Assembly (NCBI GenBank): GCA_002162955.1
Contig: MABD01000018.1
Location: 62,001-126,000, forward strand
Direction of reading: 5' to 3'
Source of the DNA: Gammaproteobacteria bacterium 45_16_T64
Lineage (GTDB): Bacteria; Pseudomonadota; Gammaproteobacteria; Pseudomonadales; Ketobacteraceae
Length of the DNA: 64,000 bases
Shown: positions 28,165-37,695 of the stretch, piece by piece
Layout of the letters: each line of letters starts with the position of its first letter
Position numbering within the stretch: position 1 is the stretch's first letter
Made by a program: the position numbers and the translations under genes
Notes under the pieces: generated by a model
Databases searched by the model: none
Seen by the model: the letters and a program-made list of their open reading frames with translations, nothing else
What the model was told of the DNA's origin: nothing

Positions 28165-28953
28165 TTATGCATTCACAAAATCTGCTTTGCGTTTGTTTAA
28201 AAATGCAGTAATTCCTTCTTGCCCTTCAGCACTATTGCCCTGTCTTGCGATAGCACGTGCTTCTAATTCCATTTGTGCTTCAAACCCGTTATTTGCTGAC
28301 GCATGCAATAATTCTTTTACTTCGCGATACGCTCCAGTGGGGCCCTTGGCTAATTTCTTTGCGCTTGCCATTGCTGTATCCATTAACTCATCTTCAGCAA
28401 CAACCTGATTGATCATTCCCCAATTCACCGCTTCTTCCGCCGTTAACGGGCGATTAGTCAGCATCAACTCTTTTGCTCTACGATCCCCGATTAAGCGTGG
28501 CAAGTTATACGTTGCGCCACCGTCAGGTGTTAAACCCACGCCAGTGTAGGCCATAGTAAACGTTACGGGCTCTGCGGCAATTGCGATATCACCCAAACAT
28601 GCCAACGACAAACCTGCACCTGCTGCTTTACCATTAATCGCTGTCACCAAGGGTGCACCCATGCGAGCAAAACGTGCCAATGCACTGTGAAGATAGGATG
28701 TTAGCTCTTTTAACCCTTTACCGATGTTCTCACCCATTTCAGCAAAGCTCGCTACATCACCGCCCGCGCTGAAAAAAGGTCCATTCGCACTCAGTAGCAC
28801 GCATCGTATTTCGGGGTTTTCATCACATTCGATAGCTGCCAACATGAGCTCTCTTGCCATATCCATATTTATGGAGTTCGCCGCTTTTGGACGGTTTAGG
28901 CGGATTATTGCGATGTTTTCTTCAACACTAAATTCAATGGTTTGATACGACAT
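28165..28953 (-). CDS. enoyl-CoA hydratase/isomerase family protein
   Basis: This is a 262-residue crotonase-fold protein. The oxyanion-hole segments are FSAGGDVASF and NGKAAGAGLSLACLGDIAIA. GLTPDGGATYNLPRLIG carries an Asp where hydratases have the second catalytic Glu; this pattern is common in isomerase-like members, so the reaction (hydratase, isomerase or other acyl-CoA lyase) is open. It would act on acyl-CoA esters in the cytoplasm. It is a single-gene unit ending in an intrinsic terminator. Confidence 0.88.
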   Translation of the reverse strand: MSYQTIEFSVEENIAIIRLNRPKAANSINMDMARELMLAAIECDENPEIRCVLLSANGPFFSAGGDVASFAEMGENIGKGLKELTSYLHSALARFARMGAPLVTAINGKAAGAGLSLACLGDIAIAAEPVTFTMAYTGVGLTPDGGATYNLPRLIGDRRAKELMLTNRPLTAEEAVNWGMINQVVAEDELMDTAMASAKKLAKGPTGAYREVKELLHASANNGFEAQMELEARAIARQGNSAEGQEGITAFLNKRKADFVNA

Positions 28954-29035
28954 GATGCACCTTTTTTGCTTGGTTTGGCTCGAATGGGCGTCATTGTAAG
29001 GAGTTAGCGACTACCAAGTCAAACAAGGTAATTCC

Positions 29036-30505
29036 CTAGAAATCGTAGGTTAATTGCAACAAAATACGGTCCAGCGCTTCCAGCTGCGTCAGAAAGCTTG
29101 TCGTGGGTGCACTAGAGCGCGTAGAGAAATGATCCCATTGAATACTGACTGCCAGTTGATCGTCCACGTCCCAGCTGGTTTCCAGCCGATGTAACGACTG
29201 CATATTTTGAAGTTGCAAGCTCGCGGTGTATTGCAACCGCACAGTATCATTATTGTAGTAACGCCCGACGGCACCATAGAGTGTTGAGCTATTTCGTTCC
29301 ACACCTGCGAACGAATCATTCCAATTCATCACATGTTGATGACTCAACTCTACACTGGCATCAAATACCCCCGAAGCATCGTAATCAAACCCTGCCGCTG
29401 CATCCCAAATGGAGCGTTGAGTAATATCCAGCATGTCACCGGTATTTAAATGCCGATTATTCTTGTAGGCCAGTTCACTTTTTATCACAAAGTTACCTAC
29501 CCCTATATTCACCCCTCCACCTAACATTTGGTATCGCCCATAAAAGGTCGAAATTACCGGTTGAAAAGAGGGTGTGATTCCAATCCATTCAAATACGGGG
29601 TCATCTTCAACAACATCCGCAGCCATGATAGCGATATCGAACTTTCCCTCCGTGTAAGTCCAGCGTAAACCCAGCTCTCCGTGTTCGATGGAAAATTCGG
29701 GGTCGTCTTGCTCAATAATTGCGTTTTCGATACCCGCAGGCGACACATAATAAGGATGCCCTGGCATTGCATATTGATTCACCCTCACATCGGGGTTAAG
29801 AATAAAACTCCACTGCTGTTGGCTTTTACTGGCATTAAATAATTCTTCGTAATAATGCGCTATTATCATCGTTTGCCCAAGACGAGAGTCTTCTACCGTC
29901 GTAAATACCGATTCGGTTACATTACGAGGACTGATAATATCCGTCACCACTGCACCATCAGCTTTACCCCACACAATGACTTGCTGACCAACGCTGATAG
30001 AGTAATCTGCCCTAGACCCTTGTAAAAAGAACTCACGAACCTCGTTCTGTTGTTGGTATTCTTGTTTAGCTTGTTTTACGGTTTCATTATCTTGATATTT
30101 ACTCTGTTCATAGACCCCATCAAAACTGGACTTCGCATCAGCACGAAAAAACAGCCCGCCCCCGAACCCTTTCTCCCATTGCAAACGAATTGAAGCACGA
30201 TTAGCCACCAATGGCCTCTCATGCTTTAAGCCATAGGCCAACTGATGTTTAAGAGTGATCTGCGCGGGGTCTCGAAAAAGATACCACATGTTAAGCGCTG
30301 AATTGTTCGTCGCCCCCCTACTTTCAGATTCACTCATTGAGGAGGGTTCCTCATCAAACATGAATTCGTCATCATAAAACTCTTCATCCACCACGTCAGA
30401 ATGGCCTGAATCGCCTCCCAACACCTCCGATTCTGTCGCAACAACAGGGCTGACTAAATTAGCAGTGACAACGACGGCCAACAAATACCTCACGCGTGAC
30501 ACCAT
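29036..30505 (-). CDS. DUF1302-like outer-membrane porin
   Basis: The 489-residue precursor has a signal peptide (to about ATES). A strongly acidic segment follows (VDEEFYDDEFMFDEE), then a large beta-barrel ending in LLQLTYDF with terminal Phe. The segment GQQVIVWGKADGAVVTDIIS resembles the conserved part of DUF1302-type barrels found with MMPL exporters. Its ATG directly follows the stop of the LolA-like gene. It is likely the outer-membrane component of a lipid or hydrophobic-compound transfer system formed with the two genes before it (inference from operon layout). Confidence 0.75.
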   Translation of the reverse strand: MVSRVRYLLAVVVTANLVSPVVATESEVLGGDSGHSDVVDEEFYDDEFMFDEEPSSMSESESRGATNNSALNMWYLFRDPAQITLKHQLAYGLKHERPLVANRASIRLQWEKGFGGGLFFRADAKSSFDGVYEQSKYQDNETVKQAKQEYQQQNEVREFFLQGSRADYSISVGQQVIVWGKADGAVVTDIISPRNVTESVFTTVEDSRLGQTMIIAHYYEELFNASKSQQQWSFILNPDVRVNQYAMPGHPYYVSPAGIENAIIEQDDPEFSIEHGELGLRWTYTEGKFDIAIMAADVVEDDPVFEWIGITPSFQPVISTFYGRYQMLGGGVNIGVGNFVIKSELAYKNNRHLNTGDMLDITQRSIWDAAAGFDYDASGVFDASVELSHQHVMNWNDSFAGVERNSSTLYGAVGRYYNNDTVRLQYTASLQLQNMQSLHRLETSWDVDDQLAVSIQWDHFSTRSSAPTTSFLTQLEALDRILLQLTYDF

Positions 30506-31441
30506 TTACGGCTCAATGAAACGACGATAGTGCTGTAATCTAGCTTCACGATAAGCACCATCTGTTAACGTTCGTAAACTTAGAAATTCATCATCAACAC
30601 CCACGTTATACTTAATCGATTCCAATTTCATATTACTCATTCTGCGAGACTGAAGATTGTCGACATTGAGCAATAGGACTGACCACACACCATCAACCTG
30701 ATCAACCTTTACCGCGGTGATTCGTTTTTCTTTTTGTTTTTGACGATCAAATTTAATCGACTTCAACGCAATAAATCGCTCCTTATCGACCCAAGAAATG
30801 GACTTACTGTAATTACTTTTTTTCGCTCGACTCGGTTTTGGCGTCGCTTCGATTACCCAACAATCTCGATTGCGATAGCGCTCTTCTTTTAACAGCGTAT
30901 AGCGATAATCCTCCAGATGGGTTTGCTCCAAGTCTTCATAGCTGAACTCAGATCCAAAAAAACTGCCTTTTTTGGGCTCATCATCATTTCCAGATACAAT
31001 GCGTTTTACTTTGCCCAGCGCCGAAAAATACATCCATTGATCCGCGTCTTTATCTTGATCATCATAATCGTACTGCAAGAACCCAATACCGCGCTCGCCT
31101 GGCGGATCCAATAAAATAGACACTGACTTCTTATCTTTTCCTTCAATGCCATAATCTTTGGCAACCGATTCAAAACGTTTAATCCGTGGTTTTTCAACGC
31201 ATGCACGTTTGCGATCTTTGACGACATATCGGCAAGAGCTGATCTTTTGAATAGATACTTCACTGTCACCATCATCACGATCAAACACTTGTCGCATAAT
31301 ATCCTTGGCCCCCGTTTCCGTAGCGATAGGCTCTACCTTGGCATAGGCAACGCTCGCTGATTCAACGAAACATAAAAAGCCAGCACAAAAAACCACTCCA
31401 ACCGACAGTATTCGACGTATTTTGTTATTCAACTGCACCAC
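30506..31441 (-). CDS. LolA-like outer-membrane lipoprotein-sorting protein
   Basis: The 311-residue periplasmic protein has a signal peptide to about residue 34 (ASVAYA). The LolA-like fold covers the rest: DIMRQVFDRDDGDSE, SILLDPPGERGIGFLQYDY, MYFSALGKVKRI and GSEFSYEDLEQ. This subfamily regularly sits beside MMPL/RND transporters and is thought to carry a lipid-like cargo across the periplasm; it is not the LolA of lipoprotein sorting itself. Four bases separate it from the MMPL gene and none from the porin gene. Confidence 0.82.
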   Translation of the reverse strand: MVQLNNKIRRILSVGVVFCAGFLCFVESASVAYAKVEPIATETGAKDIMRQVFDRDDGDSEVSIQKISSCRYVVKDRKRACVEKPRIKRFESVAKDYGIEGKDKKSVSILLDPPGERGIGFLQYDYDDQDKDADQWMYFSALGKVKRIVSGNDDEPKKGSFFGSEFSYEDLEQTHLEDYRYTLLKEERYRNRDCWVIEATPKPSRAKKSNYSKSISWVDKERFIALKSIKFDRQKQKEKRITAVKVDQVDGVWSVLLLNVDNLQSRRMSNMKLESIKYNVGVDDEFLSLRTLTDGAYREARLQHYRRFIEP

Positions 31442-31445
31442 TCCT

Positions 31446-34049
31446 TCATCCCATTGACTCTGCCGCTAACGTCGCATCCTCTCGACGATGGTTAGCAAAG
31501 TCAGCCTTAAATACAACACATAACGCGGGCAACAGTAATAAATCCGTTATCAGCGCCACCATAATCGCCACCGCACTTAACATGCCAAAGTTCTGTAACG
31601 CCACATGGGACGACAGCAAGAACACAAGAAAACCCAATGACAATACAATGGAAGTAAACGTTATCGCCTGCCCTGCTTCTCGGATAGTATAACGAATGGA
31701 CTGTTCCATCGTTTTAGAGCCGATTAAACCGGCACGATAATGCGTGAGAAAATGAATCGTATCGTCTATTGCTATCCCAATGATAATTGGTGCAATCAGC
31801 AACGTATCCGTGTCTAAGGACACCCCCATATACCCCATCAAACCAAATACGGTAATAATGGGGAGTAAATTAGGAAAAATAGCAACCAAGCCAATTTTTA
31901 CCGACCCAAACACCATTAGCAGTAGCAGCGAAATAACCACCAACGCCAAACCAAAGCTTTGAATCTGGGACCAGCTGACATAATCGATTAATCGAATCAT
32001 AAGCGACATCCCCCCCGTCAGCCGGACATCAATCGCGGGGTATTTAGCTTTCATATCCTCAAGTACACGGGCCATTTCATTCTCTGCACCCTGGATCATA
32101 GGCACATATTCAAAGGAGCCTGCGTTCTTTAATCGAATGGTTAAACGCGCCTTACTGTAATCATCAGACACCAGCTGACGACGATCTTTCGGACTGGCAT
32201 TATTAAACATAAACAATGTTTGTTCTAAAACCCGTGGAGATTGCGGGATAACGTAATACGCTGGGTCATCATTGTTGAGTGATTTAAATGCATCTTTTGT
32301 CACGTTGACCAAAGAGGTAGTTTTACCCACTAAACCAGGGTAGGTCCGCTCCAAGAATAGCTGTATCTTCTGCAACCGGTTTAGCATCTCAGGGTCTTTA
32401 AAAGCATCCGCTTTCCCTGCGTCTATCACCATTTCCATGGTCTGAGAACCGCCCATCTCATCATCTACCAGCTGAAAGCTCTTCCTTAATAGAGAATCTG
32501 GTGGTAATACTTCCACCATATTGGAGTCCACTTTTACGGATAATCCACCCACAATAAGCACAGCAGCAAAAAGAACAAAAATACTGATCACTTTCCTTGG
32601 GTGCGTAAACCCTACATGCTCAACACTACGCAATATTCGCTGAATCAACGAAATCTTGTCCCCTCGCTGTATCTCCTTTTTTCTTATTGGTGGCCAAGCA
32701 TCAAGCATCAAAGGCAAAATGAACACCGTTAGTAAAAATGCAATCATCACACCCATCGCAGCAGCAATACCAAAGCTACGTATGGGAACAATGGGAACAA
32801 ACGTCAATGACAACAAACCAATTGACGTCGTGATACTGGTAAGAAAACACGCCAGCCCAGACTTTTTGAACACTGAACGAATCGATTGCTCGTGATCTTC
32901 TCCTTGCTCCCTAAAAAACAAGTAACCCGATATAATATGAATAGCATCCGCCACCCCCACTGCAAGGATCAAGAAAACGATAATATTCACCATCATCGTC
33001 ATAATCATCCCTGACCAACCCACAAGCCCTACGACCCACAAGAAAGAAATTACAACAATCGTTAACGGCCACAACACAGCACTGAGGGAGCGGAACAATA
33101 CCCATAAGGAAATAATAATCAGCAGCAAACTCGCCCCTACCACCGTGCCCATTTCCTGAAACACAACATCGTTAAAAAAACTCATCACCGTTGGGTTGCC
33201 CACAGGATAAAAAGTCAGATATTGGGTATATTCAGACTTTTCAATGATTGGAGAAAAAGCATGCATTAGGTAAGAGAAGTCCTCAATTTCGGCACGCTTG
33301 AATTCAGGAATATCAGTATTATTGGCTAATGCTAGCTTCGCATCAGTATCTGACCACGCCATCTCTATGTCTTCGCCCTCAGACAGTGAAAGCTCATCGA
33401 CAAACTCATCGTCTAAGTATTCCACATCGCCAGAGTTCTCGTTAAGCGCTGACTCGTCTGTCAGTAATGTGGCTCCAAGATCTGTTTTTATAATCACAGC
33501 ACCAAAACGAGAATCATTGGATAAGTATACCGTTGGATAATCGGGATGACGTAACGCCTTATCCCTTAACGCTTCACGCTGCTCTTCATTTTGCGGAAAG
33601 TTATCGCCGATGAATTTCCCCGATATAAGCGCATCATCTCGCGCCTCCATATAGGAAACATTAAGCAAGCTAATCACATCGGTGATTCGATCCAACCCTG
33701 ACCCCTGTTCATCTTTCAGGTGGTCACGATAATTCACTAGATCCGATTGCAACCCCTTTAATGCATTGAGGGAGTCATTCGAAAATACATCACCATCATT
33801 GGCTTCATAAATAAGATAAATGGCCTCGTCGCTGCCAAATTCAGCGCGAAAACGATCATAAGCCGTTTTAACCGGATCGCCGTCCTCAAAAAATACTTCC
33901 ATTGTCATATCAATGGTAAAACGAGAAGCGCCGGCGAGAATCACAATATTAATAAGAATAAATGCGATCCATATTTGCCAGCGGTAACGGCGGGAAACAT
34001 CCGGTATTTGTTCGAAGAAACGATTGGCGCTCAGCAATAATTTTTCCAT
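31446..34049 (-). CDS. MMPL/RND-family exporter
   Basis: The 867-residue inner-membrane transporter has the two-fold RND layout. One helix lies near residues 26-44, with a large periplasmic loop after it. A first bundle of helices contains GVADAIHIISGY; a second periplasmic loop follows, then a second bundle with GIAIDDTIHFLTHY. Both Asp-containing helix-4 equivalents are present, as needed for proton coupling. Length and pattern fit the sterol-sensing-domain-like MMPL group that exports lipids and hydrophobic molecules. It is second in the operon mgsA-MMPL-LolA-like-porin with 4-6-base gaps. Confidence 0.88.
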   Translation of the reverse strand: MEKLLLSANRFFEQIPDVSRRYRWQIWIAFILINIVILAGASRFTIDMTMEVFFEDGDPVKTAYDRFRAEFGSDEAIYLIYEANDGDVFSNDSLNALKGLQSDLVNYRDHLKDEQGSGLDRITDVISLLNVSYMEARDDALISGKFIGDNFPQNEEQREALRDKALRHPDYPTVYLSNDSRFGAVIIKTDLGATLLTDESALNENSGDVEYLDDEFVDELSLSEGEDIEMAWSDTDAKLALANNTDIPEFKRAEIEDFSYLMHAFSPIIEKSEYTQYLTFYPVGNPTVMSFFNDVVFQEMGTVVGASLLLIIISLWVLFRSLSAVLWPLTIVVISFLWVVGLVGWSGMIMTMMVNIIVFLILAVGVADAIHIISGYLFFREQGEDHEQSIRSVFKKSGLACFLTSITTSIGLLSLTFVPIVPIRSFGIAAAMGVMIAFLLTVFILPLMLDAWPPIRKKEIQRGDKISLIQRILRSVEHVGFTHPRKVISIFVLFAAVLIVGGLSVKVDSNMVEVLPPDSLLRKSFQLVDDEMGGSQTMEMVIDAGKADAFKDPEMLNRLQKIQLFLERTYPGLVGKTTSLVNVTKDAFKSLNNDDPAYYVIPQSPRVLEQTLFMFNNASPKDRRQLVSDDYSKARLTIRLKNAGSFEYVPMIQGAENEMARVLEDMKAKYPAIDVRLTGGMSLMIRLIDYVSWSQIQSFGLALVVISLLLLMVFGSVKIGLVAIFPNLLPIITVFGLMGYMGVSLDTDTLLIAPIIIGIAIDDTIHFLTHYRAGLIGSKTMEQSIRYTIREAGQAITFTSIVLSLGFLVFLLSSHVALQNFGMLSAVAIMVALITDLLLLPALCVVFKADFANHRREDATLAAESMG

Positions 34050-34055
34050 AAATCA

Positions 34056-34514
34056 CTACACAACTATTGGTCTATTTTTGTAGGTATTAAAATCGGGAAG
34101 GTCGACGTGATAGTCTTCTGCCATTAATGGCGAAGACAATATAAAATCCGCCGTTGAACGATTACAGGCAACAGGGACATTCCAGACCGCAGTAAGTCGT
34201 AACAACGCTTTTACATCAGGGTCATGAGGCATAGGTTCAAATGGGTCCCAAAAAAAGATCAGCATATCGATATCGCCTTCAGCGATTTTTGCGCCAATTT
34301 GCTGATCCCCCCCTAATGGACCACTCAATAATGCCGATACCGGCAAACCCGTTTTCTCAGCAACCATCTTCCCTGTTGTACCCGTTCCGTAGAGTGTATG
34401 GCCAGCTAATTCATCTCGGTGGACCCTGACCCAATCCAATAATTCAGGTTTCTTATTATCATGGGCGACTAATGCGATTTTCTTTTGTTTTCGAAACACT
34501 CGTTCTTCACTCAC
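34056..34514 (-). CDS. mgsA: methylglyoxal synthase
   Basis: The 152-residue enzyme converts dihydroxyacetone phosphate to methylglyoxal and phosphate. It has the phosphate-binding GTGTTG, the catalytic Asp70 in GPLGGDQQIG, and His97 in PMPHDPDVKALL, matching the E. coli residues with a one-residue shift. It lies 6 bases before an MMPL exporter gene, an unusual neighbour. It diverges from a glyoxalase II-like hydrolase, suggesting the methylglyoxal bypass and a possible detoxification enzyme share a control region (inference). Confidence 0.95.
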   Translation of the reverse strand: MSEERVFRKQKKIALVAHDNKKPELLDWVRVHRDELAGHTLYGTGTTGKMVAEKTGLPVSALLSGPLGGDQQIGAKIAEGDIDMLIFFWDPFEPMPHDPDVKALLRLTAVWNVPVACNRSTADFILSSPLMAEDYHVDLPDFNTYKNRPIVV

Positions 34515-34645
34515 GCTGTATTCCTTTTACAACAGTGGGGGATATCAACGGTAAATTTGATGACTTTTCCACCAAATTAGCCATTGCTGGAGATTCCTCT
34601 TCTACGTACACTAACGGACATTCTCAGAAACATAAAGAAAGCCCT

Positions 34646-35278
34646 ATGAAATCAGTTATCATCCCCGTTACTCAGTTCGCCCAGAACTGCTCTATTCTGT
34701 ATTGTGAGGAAACAAAAGAGGCCGCTGTTGTAGATCCAGGCGGTGATATCGAAAAGATCCTCGCCATGGTAGAAGAGAAAGGTGTCACTTTGACGAAAAT
34801 CTTACTCACCCATGCGCACATTGACCATGCCGGGGCGACCGCAGAGCTATCTGAGCAGCTAGACCTCCCCATTATAGGGCCTCACACAGGCGATCAATTC
34901 TGGATAGATTCCCTAGAAAGCCAATCCCAAATGTTCGGCTTTCCTCCCTGCAAAACCTTTGAACCCACTCAGTGGCTTAATGACGGCGACAGCGTAACCG
35001 TTGGCAACGCCACTCTTGAGGTCTACCACACACCAGGTCACACACCTGGGCACGTAGTGTTCTTTAACAAGGACGCAAAGCTGGCAACCGTTGGCGATGT
35101 GCTGTTTGCTGGCTCCATCGGCCGTACAGACTTTCCTGGCGGCGACCACGAGACCCTCATTAACTCAATCAAAGACAAATTATGGCCCCTTGGCAATGAC
35201 GTCTCGTTTATCCCCGGTCACGGTCCCATGTCAACCTTTGGCGCTGAACGCCAATCTAATCCGTATGTCGCGGATTAA
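34646..35278 (+). CDS. metallo-beta-lactamase-fold hydrolase, YcbL/glyoxalase II-like
   Basis: The 210-residue protein has the metal site THAHIDHAGA (His56, His58, Asp60, His61). Later ligands lie in TPGHTPGH and in GDVLFAGSIGRTDFPGG and IPGHGPMS. The layout is that of YcbL, a small glyoxalase II-type thiolesterase lacking the C-terminal helical domain of GloB. The frame is open upstream to 34472, but homology starts at MKSVIIPVTQFAQN and the ATG at 34646 follows a purine-rich AAAGAAAG. It diverges from methylglyoxal synthase, consistent with hydrolysis of lactoylglutathione (inference). Confidence 0.88.
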   Translation: MKSVIIPVTQFAQNCSILYCEETKEAAVVDPGGDIEKILAMVEEKGVTLTKILLTHAHIDHAGATAELSEQLDLPIIGPHTGDQFWIDSLESQSQMFGFPPCKTFEPTQWLNDGDSVTVGNATLEVYHTPGHTPGHVVFFNKDAKLATVGDVLFAGSIGRTDFPGGDHETLINSIKDKLWPLGNDVSFIPGHGPMSTFGAERQSNPYVAD

Positions 35279-35304
35279 CCCGAACCAAACCCATTCGCTA
35301 TACA

Positions 35305-35335
35305 AGGCTAAGAAAGCATCGTGCTTTCCTAGCCT
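35305..35335 (+). terminator. hairpin terminator-like element
   Basis: Fourteen-base arms (35305-35318 with 35322-35335) pair with a single A/C mismatch and a TCG loop, 27 bases after the hydrolase stop. No long T-run follows, so termination may be weak. Confidence 0.55.
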
Positions 35336-35441
35336 CCCGTAATATCCCTATTTCTTACACACTGTTGGCTTATTATTAACTAGGTTACACTCATATCCCC
35401 GTGCAAACGTATCACAAGGACTGTTACCAGAGGATCGTTAC

Positions 35442-37007
35442 TTGAGGTTAATCCCCGTCATAAAGAGCATCAAAACTAAGCTGTTTCTCACCTTACTCAT
35501 GGCTTCTAGCGGCGTGGCTATTGCGATGTTCTTGGTGATGCAATGGAGTTTTGATCGAGGGTTCCTAAATTACGTCAATACCCAAGAAAAAGAACATATG
35601 ATGAGTCTGGGTGATGCTTTAGTTGACGTCTATCAATCCGAAGGGAGCTGGGATCAACTGACCAACAATCATCGGCAATGGCATCAATTGATCAGTAACA
35701 GTGCTCCTGATTTAATCTCTGGCCCCTCCCCCGATCACAAACGCCCCCCTCCACCTCCTCGGCGTAACGACAAGCACCGTGCAAACGACGACTTTCGATC
35801 AGGGCAGCCTCAGAGCTCTCAACGGCCACCCCACCACAATAAGAATCCCCAATTCCGCGAAAGTTCTCGACCGCCAAAAAAAGAGGGTCGCCATCCGCCG
35901 CCACCGCGTAAGCCTCGGCCTAAAGTGGTACTGCTAGACGCGGACAAGAACACACTATTTGGTCCACCAGAAGGAATAGAGCAATTTTCTCTATCTCCAC
36001 TAACCTCTCAGGGTGAAACCATCGGTTACCTAGGTATAAAACCTGCCAAAGAGATCTCGGATGCTCATGATCTCGTATTTGCCCAAGAACAAAGCCAGAC
36101 GTTCCTTATGATTGCCGTGGCTATGGTTGTGATATCAATCTTGCTGTCAGTCCCTGTGGCAAGTAGCCTTGTAAGACCCATAAGGCGTTTAGCCCAAGGA
36201 ACACAACGGCTTATTTCAGGGAAGTTTGATACCCATATCCCTATCACCACCTATGACGAACTTGGTACCCTGTCCACTGATTTCAATACTCTTGCAGCCA
36301 CGCTAAAAGAAAATGAGCATGCCCGACAACAATGGGTTGCCGACATATCCCATGAATTGCGTACCCCATTGGCCATTCTCAAAGGTGAAATCGAAGCCAT
36401 AGAAGATGGCATCCGACAACCGACGCCCAACAATATCAGCTCTCTAGGGCAAGAGGTTAACCATCTAAGTCACTTGGTAAACGACTTATACGAGCTCTCC
36501 ATGTCTGATATCGGCGCACTCAATTACCAGAAATCCAACACGGATATTCTTCCCATCGTTCAGCATTGCGTTGACAGTTTTATCGACCAATTTTCTCAAA
36601 AAAATATCGCCTTATCCCAATCGCCTACGGTAGAGCCAGAAGTTGAATTGCTTATTGATCCCCAAAGGGTCAAACAGCTTATTAACAACCTACTAAAAAA
36701 CAGCTATCGTTACACTGATGAAGGCGGTACGAGCCATGTCTCTGTAGAAGTCACCACCAATGATGTACTCATCCATATCGATGACAGCGCCCCAGGCGTA
36801 CCCAGCAGTGAAATCCCCAAACTGTTTGAGCGTTTGTATCGCGTAGAAGGGTCCAGAAATCGAGCCAGTGGCGGGGCCGGATTAGGCCTTGCAATATGTA
36901 ATAATATTGTGAATGCACACGATGGAAAAATATACGCACAACCTTCCAGCCATGGAGGGTTACGTGTCAGCGTACAACTTCCCATAACCCGAGGAAAACA
37001 ACGATAA
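35442..37007 (+). CDS. sensor histidine kinase (BaeS-like) with Pro/His/Arg-rich sensor loop
   Basis: Domains in order: a transmembrane helix near 13-33, a periplasmic region of about 34-195, a second helix near 205-230, HAMP, HisKA with phospho-acceptor His304 (DISHELRTPLA), and HATPase_c with LINNLLKNSYRYT and GGAGLGLAIC. The periplasmic part contains a segment (about 97-163) very rich in Pro, His, Arg and Lys, including runs of five and four prolines. The start is TTG 35442 with AGAGGA seven bases upstream. The stop overlaps the response-regulator ATG by one base. The basic, His-rich loop could sense metals or polyanions (inference). Confidence 0.92.
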   Translation: MRLIPVIKSIKTKLFLTLLMASSGVAIAMFLVMQWSFDRGFLNYVNTQEKEHMMSLGDALVDVYQSEGSWDQLTNNHRQWHQLISNSAPDLISGPSPDHKRPPPPPRRNDKHRANDDFRSGQPQSSQRPPHHNKNPQFRESSRPPKKEGRHPPPPRKPRPKVVLLDADKNTLFGPPEGIEQFSLSPLTSQGETIGYLGIKPAKEISDAHDLVFAQEQSQTFLMIAVAMVVISILLSVPVASSLVRPIRRLAQGTQRLISGKFDTHIPITTYDELGTLSTDFNTLAATLKENEHARQQWVADISHELRTPLAILKGEIEAIEDGIRQPTPNNISSLGQEVNHLSHLVNDLYELSMSDIGALNYQKSNTDILPIVQHCVDSFIDQFSQKNIALSQSPTVEPEVELLIDPQRVKQLINNLLKNSYRYTDEGGTSHVSVEVTTNDVLIHIDDSAPGVPSSEIPKLFERLYRVEGSRNRASGGAGLGLAICNNIVNAHDGKIYAQPSSHGGLRVSVQLPITRGKQR

Positions 37008-37684
37008 TGGCGAATGAGCGGATTCTAATTGTTGAAGATGAAGAAAAGCTAGCACAACTTTTGGCTGACTATCTTAGCAATTCAGGCTTTCAACCCCACT
37101 GTATTCATGAAGGACTTGGCGTTGAGGCATGGGTAAAAGAAAACGCCCCCTCTCTGATACTGTTAGACCTGATGTTACCAGGAAAGGATGGTATGGAGGT
37201 CTGCAAAGATGTCCGAAGGTTCTCCGACATTCCGATCATCATGGTTACTGCACGAGTGGAAGAAATAGACCGTTTATTAGGATTAGAGCTTGGTGCAGAT
37301 GATTACGTTTGCAAGCCCTACAGCCCCCGGGAAGTAGTAGCGCGAGTCAAAGCAGTGCTGCGTCGATCCAATCACGATAACGCCCCACAAGATGCACTCA
37401 TTGAGCTCAATGAAAAGCGCTACCAAGCCACCGCTCATGGACAAGCACTCAACCTAACCGCAGTGGAGTTTCAACTGCTTTCTATTTTGATGGAAGAGCC
37501 CGGCCGTATTTATTCTCGCGAACAATTGATGAATCATATCTACAACGATCATCGTATCGTGAACGACCGAACCATCGACAGCCATATCAAGAAATTGCGC
37601 AAGCGCATTGGAGAAGCGATACCCGACACCACTATCATCCATTCAGTGTATGGTGTCGGGTATAAGTACGAAACAGATACTTAG
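37007..37684 (+). CDS. OmpR-family response regulator (BaeR-like)
   Basis: The 225-residue protein has an N-terminal receiver with phospho-acceptor Asp54 (ILLDLMLPGKDG) and the Lys of CKPYSPREVVARV. A C-terminal winged helix contains LTAVEFQLLSILMEEPG and NDRTIDSHIKKLRKRIG. The one-base overlap with the kinase marks them as a cognate pair. The E. coli BaeSR system controls spy and efflux genes, and a Spy-like gene lies 2.5 kb downstream, so it is a plausible target here (inference). Confidence 0.93.
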   Translation: MANERILIVEDEEKLAQLLADYLSNSGFQPHCIHEGLGVEAWVKENAPSLILLDLMLPGKDGMEVCKDVRRFSDIPIIMVTARVEEIDRLLGLELGADDYVCKPYSPREVVARVKAVLRRSNHDNAPQDALIELNEKRYQATAHGQALNLTAVEFQLLSILMEEPGRIYSREQLMNHIYNDHRIVNDRTIDSHIKKLRKRIGEAIPDTTIIHSVYGVGYKYETDT

Positions 37685-37695
37685 CACAGACCTAT

